The notes under the pieces: generated by a model
The model's input: the letters and a program-made list of their open reading frames with translations, nothing else
Databases searched by the model: none
What the model was told of the DNA's origin: nothing
NCBI RefSeq assembly: GCF_014192055.1
Contig: NZ_JACHXM010000012.1
Coordinates: 1-64,000, forward strand
Reading direction: 5' to 3'
DNA: 64,000 nucleotides
From: Halomonas organivorans
GTDB lineage: Bacteria > Pseudomonadota > Gammaproteobacteria > Pseudomonadales > Halomonadaceae
Made by a program: the position numbers and the translations under genes
In this document: positions 20,284 to 28,837 of the stretch, one piece after another
Position numbering within the stretch: position 1 is the stretch's first letter
Layout: each line of letters starts with the position of its first letter

Positions 20284-20750
20284 TACTCGGCGCACTGGCC
20301 ACCGCCCAGGCCAGCGCCGCCCCCAACATCGAGCTCGGCATCACCAGCGAGAGTACACCCGCGCTAAGCGTCACGTTCGACACTCTCCTCGGTCTGTTCC
20401 CGCGCTATCCCGCCATCGACCTGCGTCTCGCCACCGGCCTGCTGTGGCTACCCGGTGACCATTATCAGGACAATCTCGCCTGGCGACTGACGCCGGCCCT
20501 GCGCTACGGCTTTGCCGACGGCCGAGCCTATGTCGAGGCCGGCGTGGGAGGCGCGCTGTTCGTCGAGACGCGCCTCGAGGAGCGGGACCTGTCCACCGCT
20601 TTCCAGTTCGAGGATCGCCTGGCGGCCGGCATCCGACTCGGCCGGGAGAGCGAGCTGGGAATCAGCGCCAGCCATTACTCCAATGCCGGCCTCGACCTGC
20701 CCAATGACGGCTTCGAGGTCTATTCGCTGAGCTATCGCCTGGCCCTATGA
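20250..20750 (+). CDS. pagL: PagL-type lipid A 3-O-deacylase
   Basis: 166 residues: signal peptide to about residue 24 (ASAAPN), then an eight-strand beta-barrel outer-membrane enzyme that removes the 3-O acyl chain from lipid A. The catalytic residues are visible in ISASHYSNAGLDLPNDGFEVYS: H142, S144 and E156, with the same spacing as the H126/S128/E140 triad known from Pseudomonas PagL. The protein ends in a hydrophobic residue, as outer-membrane barrels do. AGGAG lies before the ATG, within thpR. Its stop is 19 bases from that of the convergent epimerase gene. Confidence 0.88.
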   Translation: MSPRVVPRTILILGALATAQASAAPNIELGITSESTPALSVTFDTLLGLFPRYPAIDLRLATGLLWLPGDHYQDNLAWRLTPALRYGFADGRAYVEAGVGGALFVETRLEERDLSTAFQFEDRLAAGIRLGRESELGISASHYSNAGLDLPNDGFEVYSLSYRLAL

Positions 20751-20769
20751 ATCGGGGCGACGGAACCGC

Positions 20770-21642
20770 TCAGGTCGTCGGCTGAAGATAGCCGCCCTCA
20801 CGAAGCACCTGGGCATAGCCCTCTCGGAAGCTCGGATAGCGGAAGCGATAGCCGCTCTCGAGCAAACGAGCGTTGTCGCAACGCTTGCTGGCACGGCGGC
20901 GCAGCGGCGACTGAATGGTCTCGGTGGCCTCGACCTTGAGCTGCTTGGCCAGCCATGCCATCACCTCGTGGAGGGGCGCAGGCTCGCAGTCGCTGGCCAG
21001 GTACAGCTCATGCAGGGCCTCCCCGTCGAGCGCACGGGCGATGAGATGGGCCAATACGCCGGCACAGTCGTCGCGGTGAATGCGGTTGGAGTACATCGTC
21101 GGGGTCGCTGCGGCGATGCGACCCTCGCCGACCTGGCGAATCAGGCGATCACGACCCGGCCCATAGATGCCGGAGAAACGTACCGCGGTACCGGGTAGTG
21201 CGTGGTCGATCAGCGTCTGCTCGGCCTCGCGCATCAGCAGCCCGGAGAAGCCGGTGGGCACGGTGGCGCTGTCCTCGTCGACCACCTCGCCCTCCTGCTG
21301 GGCATAGACGCTGGTGGAAGAGACGAAGAAGACATGCCGCGGCGGACGCTGGCGACCACCGAACTCGTCCAGCACCGCCTTGAGACCGTCCGGGTAGGCG
21401 GCCCGATAGGCCGCTTCCTCGAAGCGGTCGGCGCTAACCACATAGACCAGGATGTCGGCGTCCGGCAGCTCGGTCAGGGCCGTCGCGTCATTCAGGTCCG
21501 CCGATACGCCCTCCAGGCCGCTTTCGGCCAACCTGGCAGCATCGCGGCGCACCCCGATCACTCGCTGCCCGGACGCCTTGAGTTCGCCTCCCAGCGTCGT
21601 TCCAATGTCTCCACAGCCCAGAATCAGCGTCGTTGTCTTCAC
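20770..21642 (-). CDS. NAD(P)-dependent epimerase/dehydratase-like protein (YeeZ-like)
   Basis: 290 residues of the extended short-chain dehydrogenase fold: N-terminal LILGCGDIGTTLGGEL for dinucleotide binding, VFFVSSTSVYAQQEGEVVDEDS, and RFSGIYGPGR near residue 175. Substrate unknown. I place the start at the GTG (21642), preceded by GAAGGAAAG; the frame is open to an ATG at 21711, but that would leave 31 bases to the divergent oxyR start. The gene is convergent with pagL and divergent from oxyR. Confidence 0.8.
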   Translation of the reverse strand: MKTTTLILGCGDIGTTLGGELKASGQRVIGVRRDAARLAESGLEGVSADLNDATALTELPDADILVYVVSADRFEEAAYRAAYPDGLKAVLDEFGGRQRPPRHVFFVSSTSVYAQQEGEVVDEDSATVPTGFSGLLMREAEQTLIDHALPGTAVRFSGIYGPGRDRLIRQVGEGRIAAATPTMYSNRIHRDDCAGVLAHLIARALDGEALHELYLASDCEPAPLHEVMAWLAKQLKVEATETIQSPLRRRASKRCDNARLLESGYRFRYPSFREGYAQVLREGGYLQPTT

Positions 21643-21742
21643 CTTTCCTTCGCCCCCTGATAAAAAGTCCCTATGACCCGATGGGGTGCCCTGGGATGGG
21701 GCCCGCGACACACAGCACTATCGAGGAAGCCCCGGCACCGAA

Positions 21743-22663
21743 ATGACTCTAACAGAACTCCGTTACATCGTAACCCTGGCCCAGGAGCGCCACTTCGGTC
21801 GCGCTGCCGAGCGCTGTTTCGTGTCCCAGCCTACCCTCTCGGTGGCCGTCAAGAAGCTCGAGGAAGAGCTGGGCGTGGCGCTGTTCGAGCGTTCCAAGTC
21901 CACCGTGCAGGTGACGCCGCTGGGCGAGAAGATCGTCGAGCAGGCCCAGCGCGTGCTGGAACAGAGCAGCGTGATCAAGGAGCTGGCCACCGCCGGACGC
22001 GACCAGTTGGCGAGCCCGCTGCGCATCGGCGCGATCTACACCATCGGCCCCTACCTGTTTCCGCATCTGGTCCCGGAGCTGACCCGGCGCGCACCGCAGA
22101 TGCCGCTCTACATCGAGGAAGGCTTCACCGGCGATCTGCGCCGCAAGCTGCGCAGCGGCGAGCTGGATGCCATCATCGTCGCGCTGCCGTTCACCGAGAC
22201 CGATGTGGTGACCAAGCCGCTCTACGAGGAAGCCTTCGAGGTGCTGATGCCGGCCGACCATCCGTGGGCCGAACGCCAGACCATCGACAAGGAGGCCCTG
22301 CTCGAAGAACGGCTGCTGCTGCTCGGCGAGGGCCACTGCTTCCGCGACCAGATCCTCGAGGCCTGCCCGGCCATCAGTCAGAAGCTCAATAGCCCCAACA
22401 ACACCCTGACCGCCGAGGGCGGCTCGCTGGAAACGATTCGCCATATGGTGGCCTCGCGGTTGGGCGTCACCGTACTACCGCGCTCGGCGATCGGCACCGG
22501 GCACTATGAGAGCGGCCTGTTGACCAGCCGGCCCTTCACGCCTCCGGGGCCGGGACGCACCGTGGCCATCGCCTGGCGCGCCAGCTTTCCGCGTCCCCAG
22601 GCCATCGATGCGATCACCGATGCCATCGCCCACTGTCGCGCGGCCGCGCCCGAGCCGGCATGA
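21743..22663 (+). CDS. oxyR: Peroxide-sensing LysR-type regulator OxyR
   Basis: 306 residues. N-terminal winged helix (FGRAAERCFVSQPTLSVAVKKLEEELGVALFER) and a LysR substrate domain with GEGHCFRDQILEACP: C199 and C208 match the two cysteines that form the peroxide-induced disulphide of OxyR. It activates catalase, alkyl hydroperoxide reductase and related genes. The ATG at 21743 gives the standard start MTLTELRYIV. Its stop overlaps recG by 4 bases, a pairing known in several gammaproteobacteria. Confidence 0.96.
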   Translation: MTLTELRYIVTLAQERHFGRAAERCFVSQPTLSVAVKKLEEELGVALFERSKSTVQVTPLGEKIVEQAQRVLEQSSVIKELATAGRDQLASPLRIGAIYTIGPYLFPHLVPELTRRAPQMPLYIEEGFTGDLRRKLRSGELDAIIVALPFTETDVVTKPLYEEAFEVLMPADHPWAERQTIDKEALLEERLLLLGEGHCFRDQILEACPAISQKLNSPNNTLTAEGGSLETIRHMVASRLGVTVLPRSAIGTGHYESGLLTSRPFTPPGPGRTVAIAWRASFPRPQAIDAITDAIAHCRAAAPEPA

Positions 22664-24741
22664 GCGGCCTCGACGCCCCCGTCACGGAGCTCAAGGGCGT
22701 CGGTGAGGCACTGGCCCAGAAGCTGGCCCGGCTGCGCATCGACGTCGTCGCCGACCTGCTGTTCCATCTGCCGCTGCGCTATCAGGACCGCACCCGCATC
22801 ACACCCATCGCCACCCTGCGCTCCGGCGACGAGGCGGTGGTGGAAGGCGAGGTGATGGCCGCCGACGTGGTGCGCGGTCGGCGCCGCAGCCTGCTGATCC
22901 GCCTGCGCGACGGCTCCGGCATTCTCAGCCTGCGCTTCTTTCATTTCTCGCCGGCCCAGCAGCAGCAGTTCCGTCCGGGAACCCGGGTGCGCGCCTTCGG
23001 CGAGGCCAGGGCCGGCGCCACCGGGCTCGAGCTCTACCATCCGGAATATCGCCTGCTGGGCGAGGGCGCCCCGCCAGTAGAAGACCACCTGACGCCGATC
23101 TACCCGACCACCGAAGGGCTACACCAGACGCGCCTGCGGGCGCTGATCGATCAGGCCCTGGCGCGGCTGGACGCCACCCCCGAGGCGCTGCCGGAATGGA
23201 TCCCCGAGCCGCTGCGGCGTCGCTTCGAGCTGCCCGAGCTCCACGGCTGCCTGCGCGCACTGCACCACCCGGCGCCCGACGCCGATCCCGAGGCCCTGGG
23301 CGCGGGGCAACATCCCGCCGTGCGACGCCTGGCCATGGAGGAGCTGCTGGCCCATCAGTTGAGCCTGCGCGAGGTACGCCTGCGGATCCAGGAAGACGGC
23401 GCCCCCTCGCTGCCCGATGGTCGCGGCCTGCAGGCTCGCTTCCTCACCCAGCTGCCGTTCTCGCTGACCGCCGCCCAGCGCCGCGTGCTTGACGAGATTC
23501 GCGCCGACCTGGCCGAGGAGCGTCCCATGCTGCGCCTGGTGCAGGGCGACGTGGGCTCCGGCAAGACGGTGGTCGCCGCCATGGCAGCGCTATCGGCCAT
23601 CGCCGGCGGCTGCCAGGCGGCGATGATGGCCCCCACCGAGATCCTCGCCGAGCAGCACTATCGCGCCTTCAAGGCCTGGTTCGAGCCGCTCGGCATCGAG
23701 GTGGCCTGGCTGGCCGGCAAGCTCAAGGGCAAGGCGCGGCTCGATGCCAAGGCAGCGATCCTCGACGGCCGAGCGCAGATGGTGATCGGCACCCATGCCC
23801 TGTTCCAGGGCGACGTGCACTTCCAGCGCCTGGGCCTGGCGATCATCGACGAGCAGCATCGCTTCGGCGTCCATCAGCGCCTGGCGCTGCGCGAGAAGGG
23901 CGAGGCCGGCGGCCTGACGCCCCACCAGCTGGTGATGACCGCTACGCCCATCCCGCGCACCCTGGCGATGAGCGCCTACGCCGACCTGGACGTCTCGGTG
24001 ATCGACGAGCTGCCCCCCGGGCGCACCCCGGTGAAGACCGTGGTCGTGCCCGACGAGCGCCGCCCCGAGGTGGTGGCACGGATTCGTCATGCCTGCGCCG
24101 AGGGCCGACAGGCCTACTGGGTGTGTACCTTGATCGAGGAGTCGGAAGCGCTGCAGTGCCAGGCCGCCGAAGCCACGCGAGACGAGCTGGTGGAGGCGCT
24201 GCCGGAGCTGGCCATCGGCCTGGTCCACGGCCGCATGAAGGCCGCCGAGAAGGCCGAGGTCATGGCCGATTTCAAGGCCGGAGAGCTGGACCTGCTGGTG
24301 GCCACTACGGTGATCGAGGTCGGCGTCGACGTGCCCAACGCCAGCCTGATGATCATCGAGAACCCCGAACGGCTGGGGCTATCCCAGCTCCACCAGCTGC
24401 GCGGCCGGGTCGGCCGTGGTGCCACCGCGAGCTTCTGCGTGCTGCTCTATCACCCGCCGCTGTCCGATCACTCCCGCAAGCGACTGACGGTCATGCGCGA
24501 GACCACCGACGGCTTTCGCATCGCCGAGCAGGACCTGGAAATCCGCGGTCCCGGCGAGGTGCTGGGCACTCGCCAGACGGGCCTGGCACAGATGAAGATC
24601 GCCGACCTGGAGCGCGACGCCGACCTGCTGCCACGCGTCTCGCCGCTGGCCGAGTCGCTGCTGGCCGAGCACCCCGAGGCCAGCCGGCCGCTGATTCGCC
24701 GCTGGCTGGGCGAGGAAGCCGGGCGTTATGGGCAGGTCTGA
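22660..24741 (+). CDS. recG: ATP-dependent DNA helicase RecG
   Basis: 693 residues. It regresses stalled replication forks and processes Holliday junctions and R-loops. The N-terminal wedge/OB domain (PLRYQDRTRI) is followed by helicase motifs: Walker A QGDVGSGKTVVA (near residue 296), IIDEQHRFGVHQR, MTATPIPRTL, and the C-terminal QLRGRVGRG. Length agrees with the family. The ATG overlaps the oxyR stop. A 14-copy heptamer array starts directly after its stop codon. Confidence 0.97.
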   Translation: MSGLDAPVTELKGVGEALAQKLARLRIDVVADLLFHLPLRYQDRTRITPIATLRSGDEAVVEGEVMAADVVRGRRRSLLIRLRDGSGILSLRFFHFSPAQQQQFRPGTRVRAFGEARAGATGLELYHPEYRLLGEGAPPVEDHLTPIYPTTEGLHQTRLRALIDQALARLDATPEALPEWIPEPLRRRFELPELHGCLRALHHPAPDADPEALGAGQHPAVRRLAMEELLAHQLSLREVRLRIQEDGAPSLPDGRGLQARFLTQLPFSLTAAQRRVLDEIRADLAEERPMLRLVQGDVGSGKTVVAAMAALSAIAGGCQAAMMAPTEILAEQHYRAFKAWFEPLGIEVAWLAGKLKGKARLDAKAAILDGRAQMVIGTHALFQGDVHFQRLGLAIIDEQHRFGVHQRLALREKGEAGGLTPHQLVMTATPIPRTLAMSAYADLDVSVIDELPPGRTPVKTVVVPDERRPEVVARIRHACAEGRQAYWVCTLIEESEALQCQAAEATRDELVEALPELAIGLVHGRMKAAEKAEVMADFKAGELDLLVATTVIEVGVDVPNASLMIIENPERLGLSQLHQLRGRVGRGATASFCVLLYHPPLSDHSRKRLTVMRETTDGFRIAEQDLEIRGPGEVLGTRQTGLAQMKIADLERDADLLPRVSPLAESLLAEHPEASRPLIRRWLGEEAGRYGQV

Positions 24742-24957
24742 AAGCTGGAAGCTGGAAGCTGGAAGCTGGAAGCTGGAAGCTGGAAGCTGGAAGCTGGAAG
24801 CTGGAAGCTGGAAGCTGGAAGCTGGAAGCTGGAAGCTGGAAAACAGCATGAACCCCGCCATCATCGGGTCAAGGGTTTTCTTCCAGCTTCAAGCTTATGA
24901 CTTCAAGCTCGGGGCGAAGCCCGGCCCTTCCAGGCGCGAAGCGTCGCTCTTCAAGCT
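24742..24957. repeat. Heptamer array plus 78-bp repeat core, copy 1
   Basis: Fourteen perfect AAGCTGG heptamers run from 24742 to 24839. They are followed by a 78-base core (24848-24925) that matches 41459-41536 at 75 of 78 positions, then by hairpin-rich sequence up to the stop codon of the convergent gene. The whole gap between recG and the next gene is this element. Inverted copies of the heptamer (CTTCCAGCTT) lie in the core, so it can fold back. It probably serves as a bidirectional terminator. Confidence 0.85.
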
Positions 24958-25314
24958 TTACAAGTGCTTGAGCAACCCCTGCAGCCGTTCGAGATCCTTG
25001 GCATCGCCGACCAGCCGCACGTGGCCGGCCATCATGCCGTCGAGGAAGGCCTTCTGGGTGGGTTTCCTGAGCACCCGAACCGCGCTGTCCACGTCATCGA
25101 AACGCAGCTCCAGGTCGAGATCCACCGGTAGCCCGGCCCCGGTCTCGATGCCGCGGGGAGACATCCGATAGTAACGAGCGATGCGAAGATCCTCGGTGCC
25201 GATGCCCCAATCGAGGCCTCGCAGTTCGGCCAGACGCTCGCGAAACGCGGCCTTGCGCTTCAAGGCACGCTTGAGCATGACGCCCAGTACCCAGAGCATC
25301 AGGCGTAGCTTCAT
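24958..25314 (-). CDS. Hypothetical protein, SCP2-like
   Basis: 118 residues. After a short hydrophobic, basic N-terminus (MKLRLMLWVLGVMLKRALKR) comes a mixed domain with LPVDLDLELRFDDVDSAVRVLRKPTQKAFLDGMMAGHVRLVGDAKDLERLQGLL. The pattern of acidic strand, then helix and a GHVRLVGD strand resembles the SCP2 sterol-carrier fold, a weak match by eye. I start at 25314 because GGAG lies 5 bases upstream. It is located between recG and hupB, both conserved, and may belong to a small uncharacterised family of this order. Confidence 0.55.
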   Translation of the reverse strand: MKLRLMLWVLGVMLKRALKRKAAFRERLAELRGLDWGIGTEDLRIARYYRMSPRGIETGAGLPVDLDLELRFDDVDSAVRVLRKPTQKAFLDGMMAGHVRLVGDAKDLERLQGLLKHL

Positions 25315-25382
25315 GACGGCTCCGTCCATGAGGATGAGGTGAGGAAGGGAACCGCGGCCCGCCAGGCGGGCCGCGTCGGGTC

Positions 25383-25658
25383 TCACTTGGAGACGGCGTC
25401 CTTGAGCCCCTTGCCCGGCTTGAAGGCCACGGTCTTGCTGGCCGGGATGGTGAGCGATTCACCGGTCTGGGGATTCTTGCCGGTACGGGCGGCACGCTCG
25501 CGCACGGTGAAAGTGCCAAAGCCGATCAGCGAGACGTCCTTGCCGCCAGACACGCTGCCGGTAATCTCATCGAGAATGACGTTCAGCACCTGGCTGGCCT
25601 TGTCCTTGGAAAGATCGGCACGCTCGGCGATCGCCGCGGCGAGTTCAGGTTTGCGCAT
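25383..25658 (-). CDS. hupB: DNA-binding protein HU (beta-type)
   Basis: 91 residues, the standard HU length. MRKPELAAAIAERADLSKDKASQVLN and FGTFTVRERAARTGKNPQTGE with the DNA-intercalating NPQTG tip identify an HU/IHF protein; composition favours HU. HU bends and compacts DNA. The ATG at 25658 has AGGAGGG upstream. A perfect hairpin lies in the leader at 25683-25700. Confidence 0.95.
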   Translation of the reverse strand: MRKPELAAAIAERADLSKDKASQVLNVILDEITGSVSGGKDVSLIGFGTFTVRERAARTGKNPQTGESLTIPASKTVAFKPGKGLKDAVSK

Positions 25659-25682
25659 ACAGCCCTCCTGGTTTGACATCCT

Positions 25683-25700
25683 GCCGATGATCCCATCGGC
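25683..25700 (-). promoter_or_regulatory. 7-bp hairpin in the hupB leader
   Basis: GCCGATG (25683-25689) and CATCGGC (25694-25700) pair perfectly around ATCC, 24 bases upstream of the hupB start codon. It might affect translation of hupB mRNA or be a small operator; nothing more can be said from sequence. Confidence 0.35.
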
Positions 25701-25855
25701 CACATTGTTGTACGCAGTGATTCTGGGTGTTGCCCCACTCGCATGCGGCCCGGTCGAGCATGGCTTCCGGCCCGCTCGATGGAGCGGCATGCGAATGACG
25801 CCGTGATGCAACGTTGTGCCTCGCCGGGAAATCGGGGGCTCCGTCGTTGACGTCA

Positions 25856-27016
25856 CTAGCCTAGCAATGGCGGTGCAGCCCGCGCCAGTTCGACTTTCCG
25901 ACGTACACGGGCCCCTGTCAACGCAAATCCGATCAAACGTCCGTCTTCATCCTCGGCCAGGGCACTCAGATCCCGGCCTTCGCCCTCGACCCGCCAGCGA
26001 GCGGGCACCCCGGTGGGCGGCAGCGAAACCACCGGCAGCAGCGGCGTCTTGACCAGCACCGGCCAGGGCCCATAGCGCACCGCGGTGGGCGAGCCGGCGA
26101 GCGTGGCGGCCAACGCCTTGGCCCCGGCCTGCAGCGGCTGGACGTACATGGCATTGATCCCGTCCACACAGGCCACGTCACCCAGGGCATGGATGTTCGG
26201 TGCCGAGGTCGCCAGATAGCGGTCCGTGAGGATGCCTGCCGGCCCCACCTCGAGCCCGGCCGCCTCGGCCAGTTGCGTGCGCGGGCGCAGGCCGGTGGCC
26301 ACCAACACCAGGTCGGCCTCCAGCGTCGTGCCGTCATTCAGCCCCAGTCCCACTCGACTGCCGCCTTCCTCCAGCGTCTCGACCAGGCGTCCGGTATGCA
26401 ACTCGATGCCGGCCTCGATGAACGCCTCGCCAAGGGCATGGCCCAGCGGCTCGGGCAGCAGCCTCGGCAGCGGCGCCGCCTCCGGGGCAATCAGCTCGAC
26501 CCGGTGGCCGCCGGCGGCCAGGTCGTTGGCGAACTCGCAGCCCACCAGGCCGATGCCGACGATGGCCACCCGGGCGGGCCGCCCCAGCGCCGCCAGGGCA
26601 GTGTGGAAGGCGCGGTAGTCGTCGAGATCGTTGATGGTATGGACCCGGCCGGCCAGCGTTTCCGGAATCGCGAAGGGTGGCTCGGGCACGGCACCGGTCG
26701 CCAGCACCAGCTCACCGTAGGGCAGCCGCTCGGCGCCGAGGGTCAGGGTGCGCGCGGCCGGATCGATGCCCTCGACCCGGGTATGGGTGCGCATCACCAC
26801 GTTCAGTGACTCGGCCGCCTCCAGGGCGCTGCGGGCCGCCAGGCGCTCGGGAGGCAGACGCTTGGCGAAGCCGGTGGAGAGCAGCGGCTTGGAGTAGTCG
26901 TCGCCGCCGTCAGCGGTGATCAGGGTGATGGCACGCTCGGGCTGCCGGGCCCGAACCTGGCGCGCCAGGCCCAGCCCGGCCATGCCGGAGCCGATGATGG
27001 TCAGGGGTGCAGTCAT
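25856..27016 (-). CDS. Rubredoxin reductase-like FAD-dependent oxidoreductase
   Basis: 386 residues. FAD-binding GSGMAGLGLARQVRARQPE at the N-terminus, a second dinucleotide motif VAIVGIGLVGCEFAND in the middle, and SAPNIHALGDVACVDG near the C-terminus define a pyridine nucleotide-disulphide oxidoreductase close to rubredoxin-NAD+ reductase, which passes NADH electrons to rubredoxin. No rubredoxin gene is adjacent, unlike the usual rubAB pair. The ATG at 27016 matches the family start (TIIGSGMAG). It is divergent from ubiC. Confidence 0.85.
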   Translation of the reverse strand: MTAPLTIIGSGMAGLGLARQVRARQPERAITLITADGGDDYSKPLLSTGFAKRLPPERLAARSALEAAESLNVVMRTHTRVEGIDPAARTLTLGAERLPYGELVLATGAVPEPPFAIPETLAGRVHTINDLDDYRAFHTALAALGRPARVAIVGIGLVGCEFANDLAAGGHRVELIAPEAAPLPRLLPEPLGHALGEAFIEAGIELHTGRLVETLEEGGSRVGLGLNDGTTLEADLVLVATGLRPRTQLAEAAGLEVGPAGILTDRYLATSAPNIHALGDVACVDGINAMYVQPLQAGAKALAATLAGSPTAVRYGPWPVLVKTPLLPVVSLPPTGVPARWRVEGEGRDLSALAEDEDGRLIGFALTGARVRRKVELARAAPPLLG

Positions 27017-27062
27017 GGAGTCCTCGCTGCGAGAGCGCTTGGAGTGGCCGGTCGGCGCGCCA

Positions 27063-27071
27063 TGGTACACT
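27063..27071 (+). promoter_or_regulatory. Extended -10 element of ubiC
   Basis: TGGTACACT is an extended -10 of the TGnTAnnnT type, 33 bases before the proposed ubiC start. No good -35 is seen. Confidence 0.35.
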
Positions 27072-27103
27072 AGCCGCCCTTTGGATTGGATGCGGAGCAC
27101 GAC

Positions 27104-27640
27104 GTGGAGCACGGCCCTGCCCTCGCCCCCCGATGGCGCCCCCTGGCGGCGGCCCGACCGGCAATGAGCACGGCCTGGTGGCACTGGGTGGCCTCTCGCG
27201 ACTCGCTGACCCAGCGACTGATCGACGCCGGCACCCCGCGCCGCTTCCGGGTCCGCCTGCTCGACCAGCGCCTGGGGCGGCCGCGACGCGACGAAGCCCG
27301 GGCACTGCAGATATCGCCCAGCCGGCAAGTCTGGCTACGCGAGGTGGCACTGTGTCTCGACGACCGCCCCTGGGTGGTCGCCCGCTCGGTGGCCCCGCTG
27401 CGCAGCCTGCGGGGCCAGCGGCTCGAACGCCTGGGCGAGCGTTCGCTGGGGCACTGGCTGTTCCGCCAGCCGGGCCTGGAGCGAGGCCCCATCGAGGTCA
27501 GCGCCGATCCGGCCCCCTTTCGAGCGGCGCCGGGACCCTGGGGCCGCCGCTCGGTGCTGCGTCACGGCCGCTTCGCGGTGCTGGTCCAGGAGTTCTTCCT
27601 CGACGACATGGCGGATGACCTGGCGCTTCCGGCACGGTAG
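27104..27640 (+). CDS. ubiC: Chorismate pyruvate-lyase
   Basis: 178 residues. It makes 4-hydroxybenzoate and pyruvate from chorismate, the first step of ubiquinone synthesis. Family features are WLREVALCLDDRPWVVARSVAP with the active-site arginine and a C-terminal LVQEFFLDDM containing the conserved glutamate. The frame is open from a TTG at 27086, but I prefer the GTG at 27104, which has CGGAG 7 bases upstream. ubiA follows, separated by a MITE-like element. Confidence 0.88.
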   Translation: MEHGPALAPRWRPLAAARPAMSTAWWHWVASRDSLTQRLIDAGTPRRFRVRLLDQRLGRPRRDEARALQISPSRQVWLREVALCLDDRPWVVARSVAPLRSLRGQRLERLGERSLGHWLFRQPGLERGPIEVSADPAPFRAAPGPWGRRSVLRHGRFAVLVQEFFLDDMADDLALPAR

Positions 27641-27647
27641 GCTGCTC

Positions 27648-27811
27648 AGGAGCCTGTCGGACTTCACGCTGATCTGCTACGAAGCCCGGGCTTTCGGCCA
27701 TTTTCATTCGATCTGATTCGTTGAATAGCGGGCTATTCGGCTCATCAGATCGATAAACTTGTCGCGAAATGCGTGATTCTCGCGACGATCGGTCAAATCC
27801 GACAGGCACCT
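27648..27811. mobile_element. 164-bp MITE-like element between ubiC and ubiA
   Basis: Terminal inverted repeats AGGAGCCTGTCGGA (27648-27661) and TCCGACAGGCACCT (27798-27811) pair at 13 of 14 positions. The interior has further palindromes (GAATAGC-GG-GCTATTC; TCGCGA repeats) and no coding frame. The size and ends fit a non-autonomous miniature transposable element. No clear target duplication is seen. It lies 8 bases after ubiC and may end its transcription. Confidence 0.7.
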
Positions 27812-27858
27812 AGACATCGCCCGAAACCCGTGTTGCCTGATCCAACCGAGAGACCCGA

Positions 27859-28752
27859 ATGGAACGTTCGCTGATGCGCCCCAGGGGGCTGGCCCGGCTG
27901 CCCGATTTCCTGCACCTGACCCGCCTCGACCGCCCCATCGGCACCTGGCTGTTGATGTGGCCGACGCTATGGGCGCTATGGGCGGCCGCCGAGGGAATTC
28001 CCGAGCGACGGCTGCTGCTGATCTTCGTCGCCGGCGTCTATCTGATGCGCGCCGCAGGCTGCGTGGTCAACGACTACGCCGACCGCCACTTCGACGGCCA
28101 TGTGAAGCGCACCAAGGACCGTCCCCTGGCCACCGGGCGCATCAGCGAGGGCGAAGCCAAGTCGCTGTTCGTGGCCCTGGTGCTGGCGGCCTTCACGCTG
28201 GTGTGGTTCACCAATCCCTTCACCGTGATGCTCTCGGTGGGTGGCGTCATCCTGGCCTTCGTCTACCCCTTCATGAAGCGCTATACCCACCTGCCCCAGG
28301 TGGTACTGGGAGCGGCCTTCTCCTGGGCGATCCCCATGGCCTTCGGCGCGGTGCTCGGCCATCTGCCTCTCGAGGCGTGGCTGCTGTTCGCCGCCAACGT
28401 GCTGTGGACCGTGGCCTATGACACCGAGTACGCCATGGTCGACCGCGACGACGACTTGCGCATCGGCATCAAGTCCACCGCGGTGCTGTTCGGCCGCGCC
28501 GACAAGCTGATCATCGGCCTGCTGCAGCTGGCGACCCTCGCCCTGCTGGCCTGGGCCGGTCAGCGGCTCGAGCTGGGCGGTTTCTTCTGGCTGGGGCTTG
28601 CCGCCATGGCGGCCACCTTCGTCCACCAGCAGCGGCTGATCCGCCACCGGGAGCGCGAGCGCTGCTTCCAGGCCTTCCTCAACAACCACTGGTCGGGGCT
28701 GCTGGTATTCGCCGGCATCGCGCTGTCGCTATGGCCCGGCATGAGCGCCTGA
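27859..28752 (+). CDS. ubiA: 4-hydroxybenzoate octaprenyltransferase
   Basis: 297 residues with about eight or nine membrane helices. It attaches the polyprenyl chain to 4-hydroxybenzoate, the second step of ubiquinone synthesis. The two Asp-rich Mg-prenyl-diphosphate sites are visible: NDYADRHFD (about 73-81) and DRDDDLRIG (about 195-203). It starts with CGAGAGACCCGA upstream of the ATG. An ATG six codons later is an alternative start. Confidence 0.95.
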   Translation: MERSLMRPRGLARLPDFLHLTRLDRPIGTWLLMWPTLWALWAAAEGIPERRLLLIFVAGVYLMRAAGCVVNDYADRHFDGHVKRTKDRPLATGRISEGEAKSLFVALVLAAFTLVWFTNPFTVMLSVGGVILAFVYPFMKRYTHLPQVVLGAAFSWAIPMAFGAVLGHLPLEAWLLFAANVLWTVAYDTEYAMVDRDDDLRIGIKSTAVLFGRADKLIIGLLQLATLALLAWAGQRLELGGFFWLGLAAMAATFVHQQRLIRHRERERCFQAFLNNHWSGLLVFAGIALSLWPGMSA

Positions 28753-28762
28753 CAGACGGCGG

Positions 28763-28813
28763 CTGTCACGGTATTGTCACAAGGACATGCTGTCATCGTC
28801 ACCAACCTGTCAT
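28763..28813 (+). promoter_or_regulatory. Two Pho boxes upstream of phoB
   Basis: CTGTCAC-GGTA-TTGTCAC (28763-28780) and TCGTCAC-CAAC-CTGTCAT (28796-28813) each show two 7-base PhoB half-sites 11 bases apart. The first is a close match to the consensus, the second weaker. They predict autoregulation of phoBR by PhoB-P. Confidence 0.8.
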
Positions 28814-28837
28814 TGACCTTGACCATGAGGCCCCGGG

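Noticed and set aside
24742-24841. Heptamer array as a CRISPR-like array
   Set aside because: Units are 7 bases with no spacers and no cas genes; it is a simple tandem repeat.
24379-24864. Minus-strand frame with SSFQLPA repeats
   Set aside because: It is the heptamer array read in translation plus antisense recG sequence, not a gene.
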